Part shown: positions 54,156 to 63,304 of the stretch, in pieces
How positions within the stretch are numbered: position 1 is the stretch's first letter
Layout of the letters: each line of letters begins with the position of its first letter
NCBI RefSeq assembly: GCF_003323745.1
Contig: NZ_QOIL01000005.1
Coordinates: 248,001-312,000, forward strand
Direction of reading: 5' to 3'
Source of the DNA: Sphaerisporangium album
GTDB taxonomy: Bacteria > Actinomycetota > Actinomycetes > Streptosporangiales > Streptosporangiaceae
Length of the DNA: 64,000 nt
The notes under the pieces: generated by a model
What the model saw: the letters and a program-made list of their open reading frames with translations, nothing else
Databases searched by the model: none
What the model was told of the DNA's origin: nothing
Position numbers and translations under genes: made by a program

Positions 54156-54835
54156 ACGGCACTTTCGAGGACAAACTGCTTAGCGAGCTCAAGGCGCAGA
54201 TGGCCGTACGGCCGTCCGGGGAGCACATCCCCGCTCGGCGTAGGACCGGACGCAGGCTGCTGATGGCGGCGGGCGTCGTCGGAGTGGCCGCGGCGGCGGT
54301 GGTCGCCGTGCCGTGGGCCACCGGTTCCGGATCCCCCGCCTACGCGGTGACGAAGAACGCCGACGGCTCGGTGACCCTCACCCTTCGCGAGTTCCGCGCC
54401 CCGGAGACGGTGGAGAGGGATCTGGCCGCCACGGGGGTGCGTGCCGACATCGCGTACATGCCCCTGGGCAAGCGCTGCGACGTGAGCCGGTACCGGCCCC
54501 TGGCCGAAGACCAGGCGAACATGCCGACCAAGGAGGAAATGGAGAGCGACGACCCCGCCAAACGGGCCACGGTCCTCCAGAAGTTGGAGAACAGGCCGTC
54601 CGGGAAGGCCGTGCGGCTGCGGGACGACATCACGATCTACCCCCGCCGCATCGCGCCCGGGTGGACATTGGTGATCGACATCGCGGAGAACCCGAGGACG
54701 CCGACCGCCGACGATCCGGGCGTCGCCTGGCAGTTCAGTGCCGGGCTCACCGACGGCCCGGTCCGGCCGTGCCGGCTGGTCGACGATCCGTCGGCGTTCC
54801 GCATCGGCGACGCGACGCCCCCGCCGGGAAGCTGA
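54152..54835 (+). CDS. Single-pass membrane protein, likely sigma-factor regulator
   Basis: The 227-residue protein has a 40-residue cytoplasmic head (FEDKLLSELKAQMAVRPSGE), one helix (LLMAAGVVGVAAAAVVAVPWA) and an extracellular domain beginning AYAVTKNADGSVTLTLREF. This combination occurs commonly behind actinobacterial ECF sigma factors. No zinc-binding anti-sigma motif is visible, so an anti-sigma role is an inference. Its start overlaps the sigma factor stop (ATGA). Confidence 0.82.
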   Translation: MNGTFEDKLLSELKAQMAVRPSGEHIPARRRTGRRLLMAAGVVGVAAAAVVAVPWATGSGSPAYAVTKNADGSVTLTLREFRAPETVERDLAATGVRADIAYMPLGKRCDVSRYRPLAEDQANMPTKEEMESDDPAKRATVLQKLENRPSGKAVRLRDDITIYPRRIAPGWTLVIDIAENPRTPTADDPGVAWQFSAGLTDGPVRPCRLVDDPSAFRIGDATPPPGS

Positions 54836-54968
54836 CCCGAGTGCCGTCGTGCCGTGCGGCGTCCGGAAGGCGTACGGCACGACAGGGGCGGGCAAGTCCT
54901 CTCACGGGGTGACATATGAGGGTGGCCCGGTGGCGGTGGTGAATGATGGGGAGTGGGAGACTTCGGGC

Positions 54969-56183
54969 ATGGCGCGCCCTGAGGTGACCTACGAGGACGT
55001 GGTCGCCGCACGTGAGTTGCTGGACGGCGTGATCGTCCAGACGCCGATGTTGCATTCCCGGCTTCTGTCGGAGATGGTCGGCGGGCCCGTCTACCTCAAG
55101 TGCGAGAATCTCCAGCGGGCGGGGTCGTTCAAGGTGCGCGGCGCCTACGTCCGGATCGCCCGGCTCAGCGAGGAGGAGCGGTCGCGCGGGGTCGTGGCCG
55201 CGAGCGCGGGCAACCACGCGCAGGGGGTCGCGCTGGCGTCCGGGCTGCTCGGGTGCAAGGCGATGGTGTTCATGCCGCACGGCGCGCCGCTGCCCAAGGT
55301 CGAGGCCACCCGCGCGTACGGCGCCGACGTGATCTTCGCCGGGTCCACGGTGGACGAGGCGCTGGCCGCCGCGCGGCAGCACGCCGAGGAGACGGGCGCC
55401 GTCTTCATCCACCCCTTCGACCACCCGGACATCGTGGCGGGGCAGGGCACGGTCGGGCTGGAGATCCTGGAGCAGCTCCCCGAGGTCGGCACGATCACGG
55501 CGGCCGTGGGCGGCGGCGGGCTCGCGGCCGGGGTCGCGCTCGCGGTGAAGTCGATGCGTCCGGGGGTGAGGATCGTCGGTGTGCAGGCCGAGCGGGCCGC
55601 CGCGTACCCGGCCTCGCTCGCCGCCGGGCACCCGGTGCTCGTGGAGCCGGCCTCGACCATGGCGGACGGCATCGCGGTCGGCCGTCCCGGTGACACGACC
55701 TTCGAGATGATCCACTACCTGGTCGACAGCGTGGTCACCGTCTCGGAGGAGTCGCTGTCGCGGGCCCTGCTGCTCTGCCTGGAGCGGACGAAGCTCGTGG
55801 TCGAGCCCGCCGGCGTGGCCGGGGTCGCGGCCCTGCTGGACCTGCCGCGCGCCTTCGAACCGCCCGTGGTCGTGGTGCTCTCCGGGGGCAACATCGACCC
55901 GCTGCTGCTGTCGAAGGTGCTGCGCCACGGCCTGTCGGTGGCCGGCCGCTACCTCGCCTTCAGAATTCGCCTGCCCGACCGCCCCGGCGCCCTGGCCACC
56001 CTGCTCACGCGCCTCGCCGACCTCGGCGCGAACGTCCTGGACGTCGGCCACGAGCGGGTGAACCCCCGCCTGCACCTGGACGAGGCCGAGGTCCTGCTCC
56101 ACCTGGAGACCCGCGGCCCCGTCCACTGCGACGAAGTCCTCGCGGGTCTCCGCCGCTTCGGCTACAAGCTGATCTTCAGCTAA
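54969..56183 (+). CDS. ilvA: Threonine ammonia-lyase (threonine deaminase)
   Basis: A 404-residue PLP enzyme: LKCENLQRAGSFKVRGAYVR (PLP Lys55), VVAASAGNHAQGVALASGLL, GTITAAVGGGGLAAGVALAV, ERTKLVVEPAGVAGVAALLD, VVVLSGGNIDPLLLSKVL, with a single C-terminal ACT domain (FRIRLPDRPGALATLLTRLA, near 335 on). It deaminates threonine to 2-oxobutanoate. The single ACT domain is that of the catabolic-like/TdcB-ACT type found in actinobacteria. ATG 54969; converges on the STAND-WD40 gene with 7 bp between stops. Confidence 0.93.
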   Translation: MARPEVTYEDVVAARELLDGVIVQTPMLHSRLLSEMVGGPVYLKCENLQRAGSFKVRGAYVRIARLSEEERSRGVVAASAGNHAQGVALASGLLGCKAMVFMPHGAPLPKVEATRAYGADVIFAGSTVDEALAAARQHAEETGAVFIHPFDHPDIVAGQGTVGLEILEQLPEVGTITAAVGGGGLAAGVALAVKSMRPGVRIVGVQAERAAAYPASLAAGHPVLVEPASTMADGIAVGRPGDTTFEMIHYLVDSVVTVSEESLSRALLLCLERTKLVVEPAGVAGVAALLDLPRAFEPPVVVVLSGGNIDPLLLSKVLRHGLSVAGRYLAFRIRLPDRPGALATLLTRLADLGANVLDVGHERVNPRLHLDEAEVLLHLETRGPVHCDEVLAGLRRFGYKLIFS

Positions 56184-56190
56184 GTGGGAT

Positions 56191-59100
56191 TCAGGGGCAG
56201 ACCTGCTGGAACTTCTCGCCGGGGACGTAGAGGTTCCATTCTTCCTGGGTGAGAGAACGCGGGGAGATGGCGCAGGCGGTGGCGTACGGGTCCGTGGGCA
56301 GGGCCACGTGCCACAGCCACACCGTCGAGCCGAAGGTTCCAAAGGCCATGGTCTTGCCGTCAGGGCTGAAGACCACCGAGGTGACGGCCTCGTCGTAGCC
56401 GGCGGTCGGGGTCCCGATAGGGCGGTGGGTGGCCGTGTCCCACAGGCGCACGGTCTCGTCAACGCTTCCGGTGGCCAGCAGCGAGCCATCCGGGCTGAAC
56501 GCCACCGAGCGGACTCCGGCGGCGTGGCCGGTCAGAGGTGCGCCGCGTTGACGGCCGGTGCCCACGTCCCACAAGCGAACCGAGCCGCCCGCGCTGGCCA
56601 GGATTTTCCCATCCGGGCTGAACGCCATCGACTCGACCTGGCTGGCGTGACCGGTCAGGGGTGTGCCCCGCTGACGGTGGGTGGCCACGTCCCAGAGGCG
56701 TACGGTCTTGTCGCCACCGGCGGTGGCCAGGGTCTTGCCGTCGGGGCTGAAGGCCAAGGAGTACACGTACCCGTCGTGGCCGGTGAACGGGGGCCCGATC
56801 GGACGCTGGGTTGCCACGTTCCAGAGCCGTACCCTTCTGTCGTCACCGGCGGTGGCCACGGTCCTGCCGTCGGGGCTGAAGGCCACGGACATGATCTGCT
56901 GGTCGCGGTCGGCGATCAGGGTTCCGAGCGGTTGCCGGGTGGCCACGTTCCAGAGCCGCACCGTGTTCTGTCCGAGGCCGGCGATGGCCACGGTGTTGCG
57001 GTCAGGGCTGAAGGCCACGGAACTGCCCACTTCGTGGGCGAGCGGGGTTCCGACCGGGCGGTGCGTGGCCACATCCCATCGCCGTAGGGCACTGAGACTC
57101 TCGCCTGACCGTGCGGTGGTGAAAATCTCGGCGAACAGGATCTTGCCGTCGGGGCTGAAGGCCACGGTGTCGTCGACGTCGCCGTCCATATCAAGGGGCT
57201 CCAGCTCGCCACGGACACCCATATCCCAGAGCCGTACGGTGTCGTCGAGGCTGCCGCTCGCCAGGGTCCTGCCGTCACGGCTGAAGGCCAGCGAGGTGAC
57301 CCCCCCGTCGTGGCCGATGAGCGGGGTTCCGAGAGGGTGGTGGGTGGCAACGTCCCAGAGCCGTATGGGGGTGCCGCCGCCGCTGGCCAGGGTCTTGCCG
57401 TCGGGGTTGAAGGCCACTGAGCTGACGGTGTCGTCGTGGCCGGTGAGCGGGGTTCCGATCGGGCGGTGGGTGGCCACGTCCCACAGTCGTACCGTTTTGT
57501 CCCAGCTGCCGCTGGCCAGGGTCTTGCCGTCGGGGTTGAAGGCCACTGAGCTGACGGTGTCATCGTGGCCGGTGAGCGGGGTTCCGATCGGGCGGTGGGT
57601 GGCCACGTCCCACAGTCGTACCGTTTTGTCCCAGCTGCCGCTGGCCAGGGTCTTGCCGTCGGGGTTGAAGGCCACCGAGCTGACGGCGTCGTCGTGGCCG
57701 GTGAGCGGGGTTCCGATCGGGCGGTGGGTGGCCACGTCCCACAGTCGTACCGTCTTGTCCCAGCTGCCGCTGGCCAGGGTCTTGCCGTCGGGGTTGAAGG
57801 CCACCGAGCTGACGGCGTCGTCGTGGCCGGTGAGCGGGGTTCCGATCGGGCGGTGGGTGGCCACGTCCCAGAGCCGTATCGTCCTATCCTCACCGGCGCT
57901 GGCCAGGGTCTTGCCGTCGCGGCTGAAGGCCACGGCCCGGACGCCCTGGTCGTGGCCGGTGAGCGGGGCTCCGATCGGACGCTGCGTGGCCATGTCCCAC
58001 AGCCGTACCGTCTTGTCCCAGCCCGCGCTTGCCAGGGTCCTGCCGTCGGAGTTGATGGCCACGGATGTGATGTCCTGGGTGTGGTCGGCGAGGACTCCGC
58101 GGCCGGGTCTGCCGATCGCCGTGAGCAGGCTGACGCGGGCGTCGGCCGTGGGGGCGATGCGCCAGGCCGCCACCGCCAGAAGGGTGGAGGCGACCGGGTC
58201 GGCCGTGCTGAGGGTTTCGCTCTGTGCCGCCAACTGGCGGGACAGCGCCAGAGTGCGCTGGTGGTGGGCGTCGTTGGCGGAATTGACCGCGCCGGCCGCG
58301 GCGATGATCGCGATGATGAGCGAGACGACCAAGGCCATGATCCCGAATCTGCGCAGGCGCGCGCTGCGGTGCGCCGCGTGCGTGCCCGCCTTGAGAAAGT
58401 CGTGGGTGACCGCGTCGAGGGGACGATACCCGCCGGGATCGGCGTCCCACTTCTGCCTGGCCTCCTGGGCGGCGGCCAGCCGGGTGCCCTGGTAGAGGAA
58501 CGCCGGATCGCGGCCATGGCGCAGCCACTGCGCCGCGTCCTCGGTGAGCTGCTGACGGACTAGAAGACCGGCGCCGTCGGCGTCGATCCAGCCGCGAAGC
58601 TGTGGCCAGGCCCGGATCAGCGCCTCGTGGGTGAGCTGGACGGCATCGTGGTCGACGGTGACCAGCCGGGCGCGTACCAGCTGGTCGAGCACGTGCCGGA
58701 CGGTGCCGTGCTCCGGGGTCGTGGGCGGGGGGAGCAGTTCGAGGACGGGGACGCGCTGCCGGGTGTCGTTGGTGGCCTGGCCCAATCTCACCAGGCGCAG
58801 CAACAGGGCGCGCGCCCGGTGACGGCCGTCCAGATCCAGGCTGTCGAGAGCGGCGTCGGCGGTGCGTTGCAGGGCACCGGCCACACCTCCGGCGGCGCGG
58901 TAGCCCGCCAGGGTCAACCGGCGGCCCTCGCGGTGCTGCCAGGTGACGAACAAGGCGTGCGACAGCAACGGCAGCACGCCCTCGGTATCGGAGCGGTGCG
59001 GGTGGGAGTCATCGCCCAGGCCGTCCACCAGCAGGTCTTCCAGCACCTGGTCGGCCAGGCCCTCTTGCAGCATGAGACCGGCCAGACCGGCCGGGCCTTC

Positions 59101-60201
59101 AATGGCCAGCCGCAATTGGGAGGCGGTCATCGGACCTACGACCAGGGGGTGTTCCAGCGCAGCGAGCAGCTGGGGGTAGGCGGTGCAGTGGCCGAAGAAG
59201 TCGGCGCGCATCCCCAGGACGACCACGGCGGGGGCGTCGCCGGAGGGGCTCGCGCACAAGGCGTCCAGCGCCTGGACGAACGATCGGCGCCGCTGCTCGT
59301 CGGGGCACAGGGTGAACAGTTCCTCGAACTGGTCGACGATGACCACCGCCCGGGCCTGGCGTGGCGAGCCGGCGATGCCCGGCGTCCGGCCGAGTACGTC
59401 CCGCAGGTGCCCGGGGTCGGCATGGACGCGTTCCGCCAGGTCGTCCGGAGACGTCTCCGCTGTGAGGGCGGCGACGTGTCCGGTCAGTTCGGTCAGCGGG
59501 TCGGCCCCGGGGGTGAACAGCAGGACCGGAACGCCCGTGTGGTCGGGGTCCGGCGGTGGATCGCGGTTGTTGAGCGCGGGGATCAGCCCGGCGCGCAGCA
59601 GGGAGGACTTTCCCGATCCTGACGGGCCGGTCACCATCAGCGGCCCGGGGGAGGCTCGTTTCTCGGCGACCCGGTCCAGCAGGCTGCCGGTCAGCTGCCT
59701 GCGCCCGAAGAAGAACCGGGCGTCGCCGGGACCGAAGGCCTCCAGCCCTCGATACGGGCTGACCTCGTCGGGCTCATCGGGCTCGTCACGGGGATCGGCG
59801 GCCGGCGGTTCGCCCGCCGACCGGAGTCGTCTGACCGCCTCGGTGGCCGCCCGGTTGGTGCTGCGCACCCCGGCCATGCGCAGCAGCAGCTCGCGGTAGG
59901 CCGCGTCCCACGCCTGGCGGTCCCCCAGATCGCCGGGCAACGGCCGGCCGGATTCCCCGGCGACGCGCACGCAGGTGTCGACGAGGACCTCGAAATGCTC
60001 CTGCTCCGGGAGCACCGGCCGGGTCCTGCTGATCATCCCGGCGATGGTGCTGCGCTTCAGCCGCAACGGCTCCTGGCCGTCGCGTCGCCGTGGCGTACGG
60101 ACGCTGGCGATCTCCAGGTCGCGGACCGAGACACCGGCGGCGTCCTTCAAGGCCCGTAACCGCTCGGCGAACCTCAGCCGTGGATCCGATTCCTCGCTCA
60201 T
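56191..60201 (-). CDS. Large STAND NTPase with XRE-like head and 14 WD40 repeats
   Basis: The 1336-residue protein has an N-terminal XRE-like region (RFAERLRALKDAAGVSVRDL, then STIAGMISRTRPVLPE), the nSTAND core SPYRGLEAFGPGDARFFFGR, GPSGSGKSSLLRAG (Walker A near residue 192), AVVIVDQFEELFTLCPDEQ (Walker B), LRADFF-like segment MRADFFGHC, a single hydrophobic helix (FGIMALVVSLIIAIIAAAGA, about 619-640), then 14 WD40 repeats (from about 707) forming two seven-blade propellers. The family is thought to act as signal-driven switches, in some cases in phage defence or cell regulation. Three blades are nearly identical at DNA level. Codon 15 is TTA (60157-60159). ATG 60201. Confidence 0.93.
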   Translation of the reverse strand: MSEESDPRLRFAERLRALKDAAGVSVRDLEIASVRTPRRRDGQEPLRLKRSTIAGMISRTRPVLPEQEHFEVLVDTCVRVAGESGRPLPGDLGDRQAWDAAYRELLLRMAGVRSTNRAATEAVRRLRSAGEPPAADPRDEPDEPDEVSPYRGLEAFGPGDARFFFGRRQLTGSLLDRVAEKRASPGPLMVTGPSGSGKSSLLRAGLIPALNNRDPPPDPDHTGVPVLLFTPGADPLTELTGHVAALTAETSPDDLAERVHADPGHLRDVLGRTPGIAGSPRQARAVVIVDQFEELFTLCPDEQRRRSFVQALDALCASPSGDAPAVVVLGMRADFFGHCTAYPQLLAALEHPLVVGPMTASQLRLAIEGPAGLAGLMLQEGLADQVLEDLLVDGLGDDSHPHRSDTEGVLPLLSHALFVTWQHREGRRLTLAGYRAAGGVAGALQRTADAALDSLDLDGRHRARALLLRLVRLGQATNDTRQRVPVLELLPPPTTPEHGTVRHVLDQLVRARLVTVDHDAVQLTHEALIRAWPQLRGWIDADGAGLLVRQQLTEDAAQWLRHGRDPAFLYQGTRLAAAQEARQKWDADPGGYRPLDAVTHDFLKAGTHAAHRSARLRRFGIMALVVSLIIAIIAAAGAVNSANDAHHQRTLALSRQLAAQSETLSTADPVASTLLAVAAWRIAPTADARVSLLTAIGRPGRGVLADHTQDITSVAINSDGRTLASAGWDKTVRLWDMATQRPIGAPLTGHDQGVRAVAFSRDGKTLASAGEDRTIRLWDVATHRPIGTPLTGHDDAVSSVAFNPDGKTLASGSWDKTVRLWDVATHRPIGTPLTGHDDAVSSVAFNPDGKTLASGSWDKTVRLWDVATHRPIGTPLTGHDDTVSSVAFNPDGKTLASGSWDKTVRLWDVATHRPIGTPLTGHDDTVSSVAFNPDGKTLASGGGTPIRLWDVATHHPLGTPLIGHDGGVTSLAFSRDGRTLASGSLDDTVRLWDMGVRGELEPLDMDGDVDDTVAFSPDGKILFAEIFTTARSGESLSALRRWDVATHRPVGTPLAHEVGSSVAFSPDRNTVAIAGLGQNTVRLWNVATRQPLGTLIADRDQQIMSVAFSPDGRTVATAGDDRRVRLWNVATQRPIGPPFTGHDGYVYSLAFSPDGKTLATAGGDKTVRLWDVATHRQRGTPLTGHASQVESMAFSPDGKILASAGGSVRLWDVGTGRQRGAPLTGHAAGVRSVAFSPDGSLLATGSVDETVRLWDTATHRPIGTPTAGYDEAVTSVVFSPDGKTMAFGTFGSTVWLWHVALPTDPYATACAISPRSLTQEEWNLYVPGEKFQQVCP
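57442..57828 (-). repeat. Three near-identical 129-bp WD40 units
   Basis: Units start at 57442, 57571 and 57700 (129 bp, 43 residues each, VSSVAFNPDGKTLASGSWDK core) and differ at only a few bases. The partial unit on either side also matches, indicating recent blade duplication. Confidence 0.9.
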
Positions 60202-60510
60202 CCGCGCGCCCCGTCCGACCCCCGCTCGCGGGTGTCCGGCGGCGCCGGACACCCCGTTGAGCGGAAGTATAGGACGCTACTTGCGGATTCAAGGGTCTCT
60301 GATCCGATCCGTCCGCCTTTATCGCCGGACATGTGCTCAAGCCGCGAACGTGATGGAGGCAAGCGCTCCTCTCCCTGGTGGCCGGCACCTCCAGGCGGCC
60401 GGCGGTGCTTTCCAGGGCCTCACGCATCACCGACGCGTCAGGCCCGGAGATGTCTCGCCACCAAGTCCCACCCGATCACCGAGCGGCAGCTTCGAAGGAA
60501 GGAAAGCGTC

Positions 60511-60939
60511 ATGAAAAGGATCCGCAGGATCATAGGTGTGGCCGCGACCCTGGGTGCCCTCACCCTCGGCCTGGCCCTCCCGGCCACCGGGACGGCCAAC
60601 GCGACCGCCTACAAGAAGTACACCTGGAACAGTTGGATGTCGGCGGGCGACTGCTACCTCTACCCCGGCGCGAGTTGGACCATCTATCCGAACGGCACGG
60701 CGCAGCTCGACGCCACGGTCAGCAGCTCCGACGGCGACGACGCCTGGCTGATGTGGGCGCACCTCAAGGACGCGAACTTCGCCGTGCTCGCCGACATCCG
60801 GGTGTACGGCAGCACCAGCACCAAGTTCGTCAAGGGCCTGCCCGTCGCCAACCGGAGGTACCGGTGGTTCGCCGAGGGCCGGTTCGACCCCGCCCTGTAC
60901 CCCCTGATCAAGCACATGTCGCTGAACAAGCACTGCTGA
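60511..60939 (+). CDS. Small secreted protein (possible DUF6294 type)
   Basis: A 142-residue protein with a signal peptide (RRIIGVAATLGALTLGLALP, cleavage near NATA) and a mature domain of about 110 residues: YTWNSWMSAGDCYLYPGASW, DATVSSSDGDDAWLMWAHLK, RYRWFAEGRFDPALYPLIKH and a final Cys, so one disulfide is likely (C49-C142 approximately). It looks like a family of small secreted actinobacterial proteins; I believe DUF6294 but am not sure. The function is unknown. ATG 60511 has GAAGGAAGG upstream; two hairpins follow. Confidence 0.8.
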   Translation: MKRIRRIIGVAATLGALTLGLALPATGTANATAYKKYTWNSWMSAGDCYLYPGASWTIYPNGTAQLDATVSSSDGDDAWLMWAHLKDANFAVLADIRVYGSTSTKFVKGLPVANRRYRWFAEGRFDPALYPLIKHMSLNKHC

Positions 60940-60949
60940 CTCGGACCTG

Positions 60950-60974
60950 AGCGGGCGTCCAGCGGACGCCCGCT
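60950..60974 (+). terminator. Hairpin terminator after the small secreted protein gene
   Basis: An 11-bp perfect stem (60950-60960 with 60964-60974) with a 3-base loop, 10 bp after the stop. Confidence 0.7.
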
Positions 60975-61016
60975 CCCTGAGGGACACTTCCTCCACAGAG
61001 CGACTCGACCAACACG

Positions 61017-61050
61017 CCCCCGGCCGGTGCCACCCCGCACCGGCGGGGGG
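61017..61050. terminator. Second hairpin, possibly bidirectional
   Basis: A 13-bp stem with one mismatch (61017-61030 with 61037-61050) between two convergent genes. On the plus strand CGTTCGTCTT follows, so it may serve both. Confidence 0.55.
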
Positions 61051-61160
61051 CGTTCGTCTTCTCCCCCGTCAGCGGTCTACCCGCTGCCGCGGCCCGTCAA
61101 CTGAGGTCATCCCTCCGCCGGGGAGAGCCGCGGCCAGGCAGCGCGCATCGGCGCCGTCTG

Positions 61161-62612
61161 TCACCGCAGGGTGGGGCGTTCGGGTTTGAAGAGCCAGGCG
61201 TTGAAGAGGTCGGTCAGGTTGCGGCCCGACATCGACTCGGCGAGCTTGATGAACTCGTCGGTCGTGGCGTTGCCGTACTTGTGCTTGGACGTCCAGGTGC
61301 GAAGCAGGTCGAAGAACTTCTGGTCGCCGATACGCTCGCGCAGAACCTGCAAGGTCATCGCGCCGCGGATGTAGACCGAGTTGTTGAACAGGTCCTGCCT
61401 CTGGGCGATGCCCGGGGGGTACCGCCACATCGGGGCCTGCTTGGCGGCGTAGTAGTCCTCGAAGGTCTTGGCGGCGCTCAGGCCGCCGATGTGCTCGGAC
61501 CACAGCCATTCGGCGTACGTCGCGAAGCCCTCGTTCAGCCAGAGGTCCTTCCAGCGGGTGATGCTGACGCTGTCGCCGAACCACTGGTGGGCCAGCTCGT
61601 GGGCGATGATGCTCTGGTCGGGGTCGAAGCCGCCGTACATCGGCTTGGTCTGGTTCTCCAGGGCGTAGCCGGAGGAGAAGTCGTCGATCACGCCGCCGGT
61701 GGAAGAGAAGGGGTAAGGCCCGAAGACCTTCGACCAGTAGTCGGTGACCTTGGCGGAGGTCGTGTAGAGGAAGTCGAGCTGCCGCCGGAACGCCGGGTCG
61801 GTCGCCGCGTACACCGGGATGCCGCCCGGCGACCTGCCCGTCTTCACGTCGAACCTCCCGAGCGTGATCGTCGCGAGGTAGGTGGCCATCGGGTGGGACT
61901 CGCGCCAGGAGAACGTGGTGGTGGTCCCGCCGTTCACGGGCTTGCCGCGCAGCTCGCCGTTGGCGATGACGGTCGTGCCGGCCGGGACGGTGATGTCGAA
62001 GTCGAAGGTCGCCTTGTCGGCGGGGTGGTCGTTGGACGGGAACCAGGTCTTGGCGCCGTTGGGCTCGCTGGTGACGAACGCGCCGTCCTTGGTGGGGATG
62101 AACCCGTACGTGCCGAGGTTGGATGAGTTGCGCACAGGGTCCGGCTTGCCGGCGTAGTCGACGGCGACCTCGAACGACGACCCCTTGGCGATCGTCGTGG
62201 CCGGGCTCACGGTCAGCTCGTCTCCCTCACGGGCGAAGGTCGCGGGCCTGCCGTCGACGGTCACCCTGCGGACGGTGAAGCCGTGCAGGTCGAGGTTGAA
62301 CCGCGAGAGGTTCTGGACGGCCTTCGCCGAGACGCTCGTCACGCCGGAAAGGTTCTTGGTCGGCGGGTCGTAGGCCAGTTTGAGCCCGTAGTGGGCGACG
62401 TCATAGCCGCCGTTGCCGTCCGTCGGGAAGTCCGGGTCGCCGATGCCCGCCGCGCCGATCGAGCCGTCGGCGCCGGACACTTGGGTGCCGTTGGGCGCGG
62501 AGGCCGCCGAAGGGGGCATCGTCGCGCCGTTCGAGGGGGCGCAGGCACCGGTTCCGAGGAGGGTGGCCGACAGGACGGCCGTCGTCAGCCGCTTGGGCCG
62601 CAAGAGCTGCAT
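61161..62612 (-). CDS. M1-family metallopeptidase lipoprotein
   Basis: The 483-residue protein has a lipoprotein-type signal (LTTAVLSATLLGTGACAPSN, lipobox ending GAC). The M1 peptidase domain shows GYALENQTKPMYG (GAMEN-like exopeptidase motif, modified), IIAHELAHQWFGDSV (zinc HExxH) and DLWLNEGFATYAEWLW (third zinc ligand Glu). It should trim peptides outside the cell. It is short relative to full M1 enzymes, lacking the C-terminal ERAP domain, like other actinobacterial secreted M1 proteins. ATG 62612 is chosen over upstream ATG 62645 because it gives a proper signal peptide. Confidence 0.9.
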   Translation of the reverse strand: MQLLRPKRLTTAVLSATLLGTGACAPSNGATMPPSAASAPNGTQVSGADGSIGAAGIGDPDFPTDGNGGYDVAHYGLKLAYDPPTKNLSGVTSVSAKAVQNLSRFNLDLHGFTVRRVTVDGRPATFAREGDELTVSPATTIAKGSSFEVAVDYAGKPDPVRNSSNLGTYGFIPTKDGAFVTSEPNGAKTWFPSNDHPADKATFDFDITVPAGTTVIANGELRGKPVNGGTTTTFSWRESHPMATYLATITLGRFDVKTGRSPGGIPVYAATDPAFRRQLDFLYTTSAKVTDYWSKVFGPYPFSSTGGVIDDFSSGYALENQTKPMYGGFDPDQSIIAHELAHQWFGDSVSITRWKDLWLNEGFATYAEWLWSEHIGGLSAAKTFEDYYAAKQAPMWRYPPGIAQRQDLFNNSVYIRGAMTLQVLRERIGDQKFFDLLRTWTSKHKYGNATTDEFIKLAESMSGRNLTDLFNAWLFKPERPTLR

Positions 62613-62644
62613 GTCCCGCAGCCTACGCGAGAAAGCGCAGGTCA

Positions 62645-63184
62645 TCAGGCATCTACGACGATGGTAGAGGCGGCTTTGTCATGCAAAGCCTGCTTCTTTC
62701 CGTCGAAGAGAATCCACAAAACGTCCAGCAGACCGAGGCAACACACCACGCTGAAGATGCCGTACAGGGCCTCTCGGACAGCCGCCTGCCCGGCCGTCAC
62801 CGGCTCCTGGGTCGGGTCCTGCACGACCCGCAGCCGCATCAGCTTCTTGCCGACCGTCTGGCCGCGCCAGAAGGCGGTCAGCAGCCAGTAGTAGAGGAAC
62901 CAGACCAGCCCCAGCAGGAACCCGTTGCCCGTGTGGACGGCGGTCAGGTCCCCGCCGGGTCCGCGTTCCAGCGCCGTGACCGAGAACGGCGAGGTGAGCA
63001 CCCCCACGATGACCAGGTCGATCACGCCCGCGACCAGGCGCCTCACCCGGCCGCCGAGCGGCGCCGCCCGGCGTCCGTACGGTGGGTCGTCGGCACCGTA
63101 GCCGTACGGCGGGGTGTGGCCGCCGTACGGGGACTCGCCAGGTGGTGGCCCTCCGTACGGCGGCCCGGTCCCGGGTGATCCCAT
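62645..63184 (-). CDS. RDD family membrane protein
   Basis: A 179-residue protein with a Pro/Gly/Tyr-rich cytoplasmic head (PPYGGPPPGESPYGGHTPPY), then RRLVAGVIDLVIVGVLTSPF (the R-x-x-D-x-x-x-D-type RDD motif), a second helix pair (GFLLGLVWFLYYWLLTAFWR) and GQTVGKKLMRLRVV. RDD proteins are small transporters or accessory membrane proteins. It lies upstream of the M1 peptidase gene on the same strand with 32 bp between. ATG 63184. Confidence 0.92.
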   Translation of the reverse strand: MGSPGTGPPYGGPPPGESPYGGHTPPYGYGADDPPYGRRAAPLGGRVRRLVAGVIDLVIVGVLTSPFSVTALERGPGGDLTAVHTGNGFLLGLVWFLYYWLLTAFWRGQTVGKKLMRLRVVQDPTQEPVTAGQAAVREALYGIFSVVCCLGLLDVLWILFDGKKQALHDKAASTIVVDA

Positions 63185-63304
63185 GAGCGGTTGATCACCA
63201 GGCGGCGCTCACCGCAAAGCCGGGGTCGCGCAAAGAACGATCACAGGTTGCGGCGCGGTCTCCAGCGGTCAGGCGTCGCCGCGGCGGGCGTGCCAGCCGG
63301 ATGG

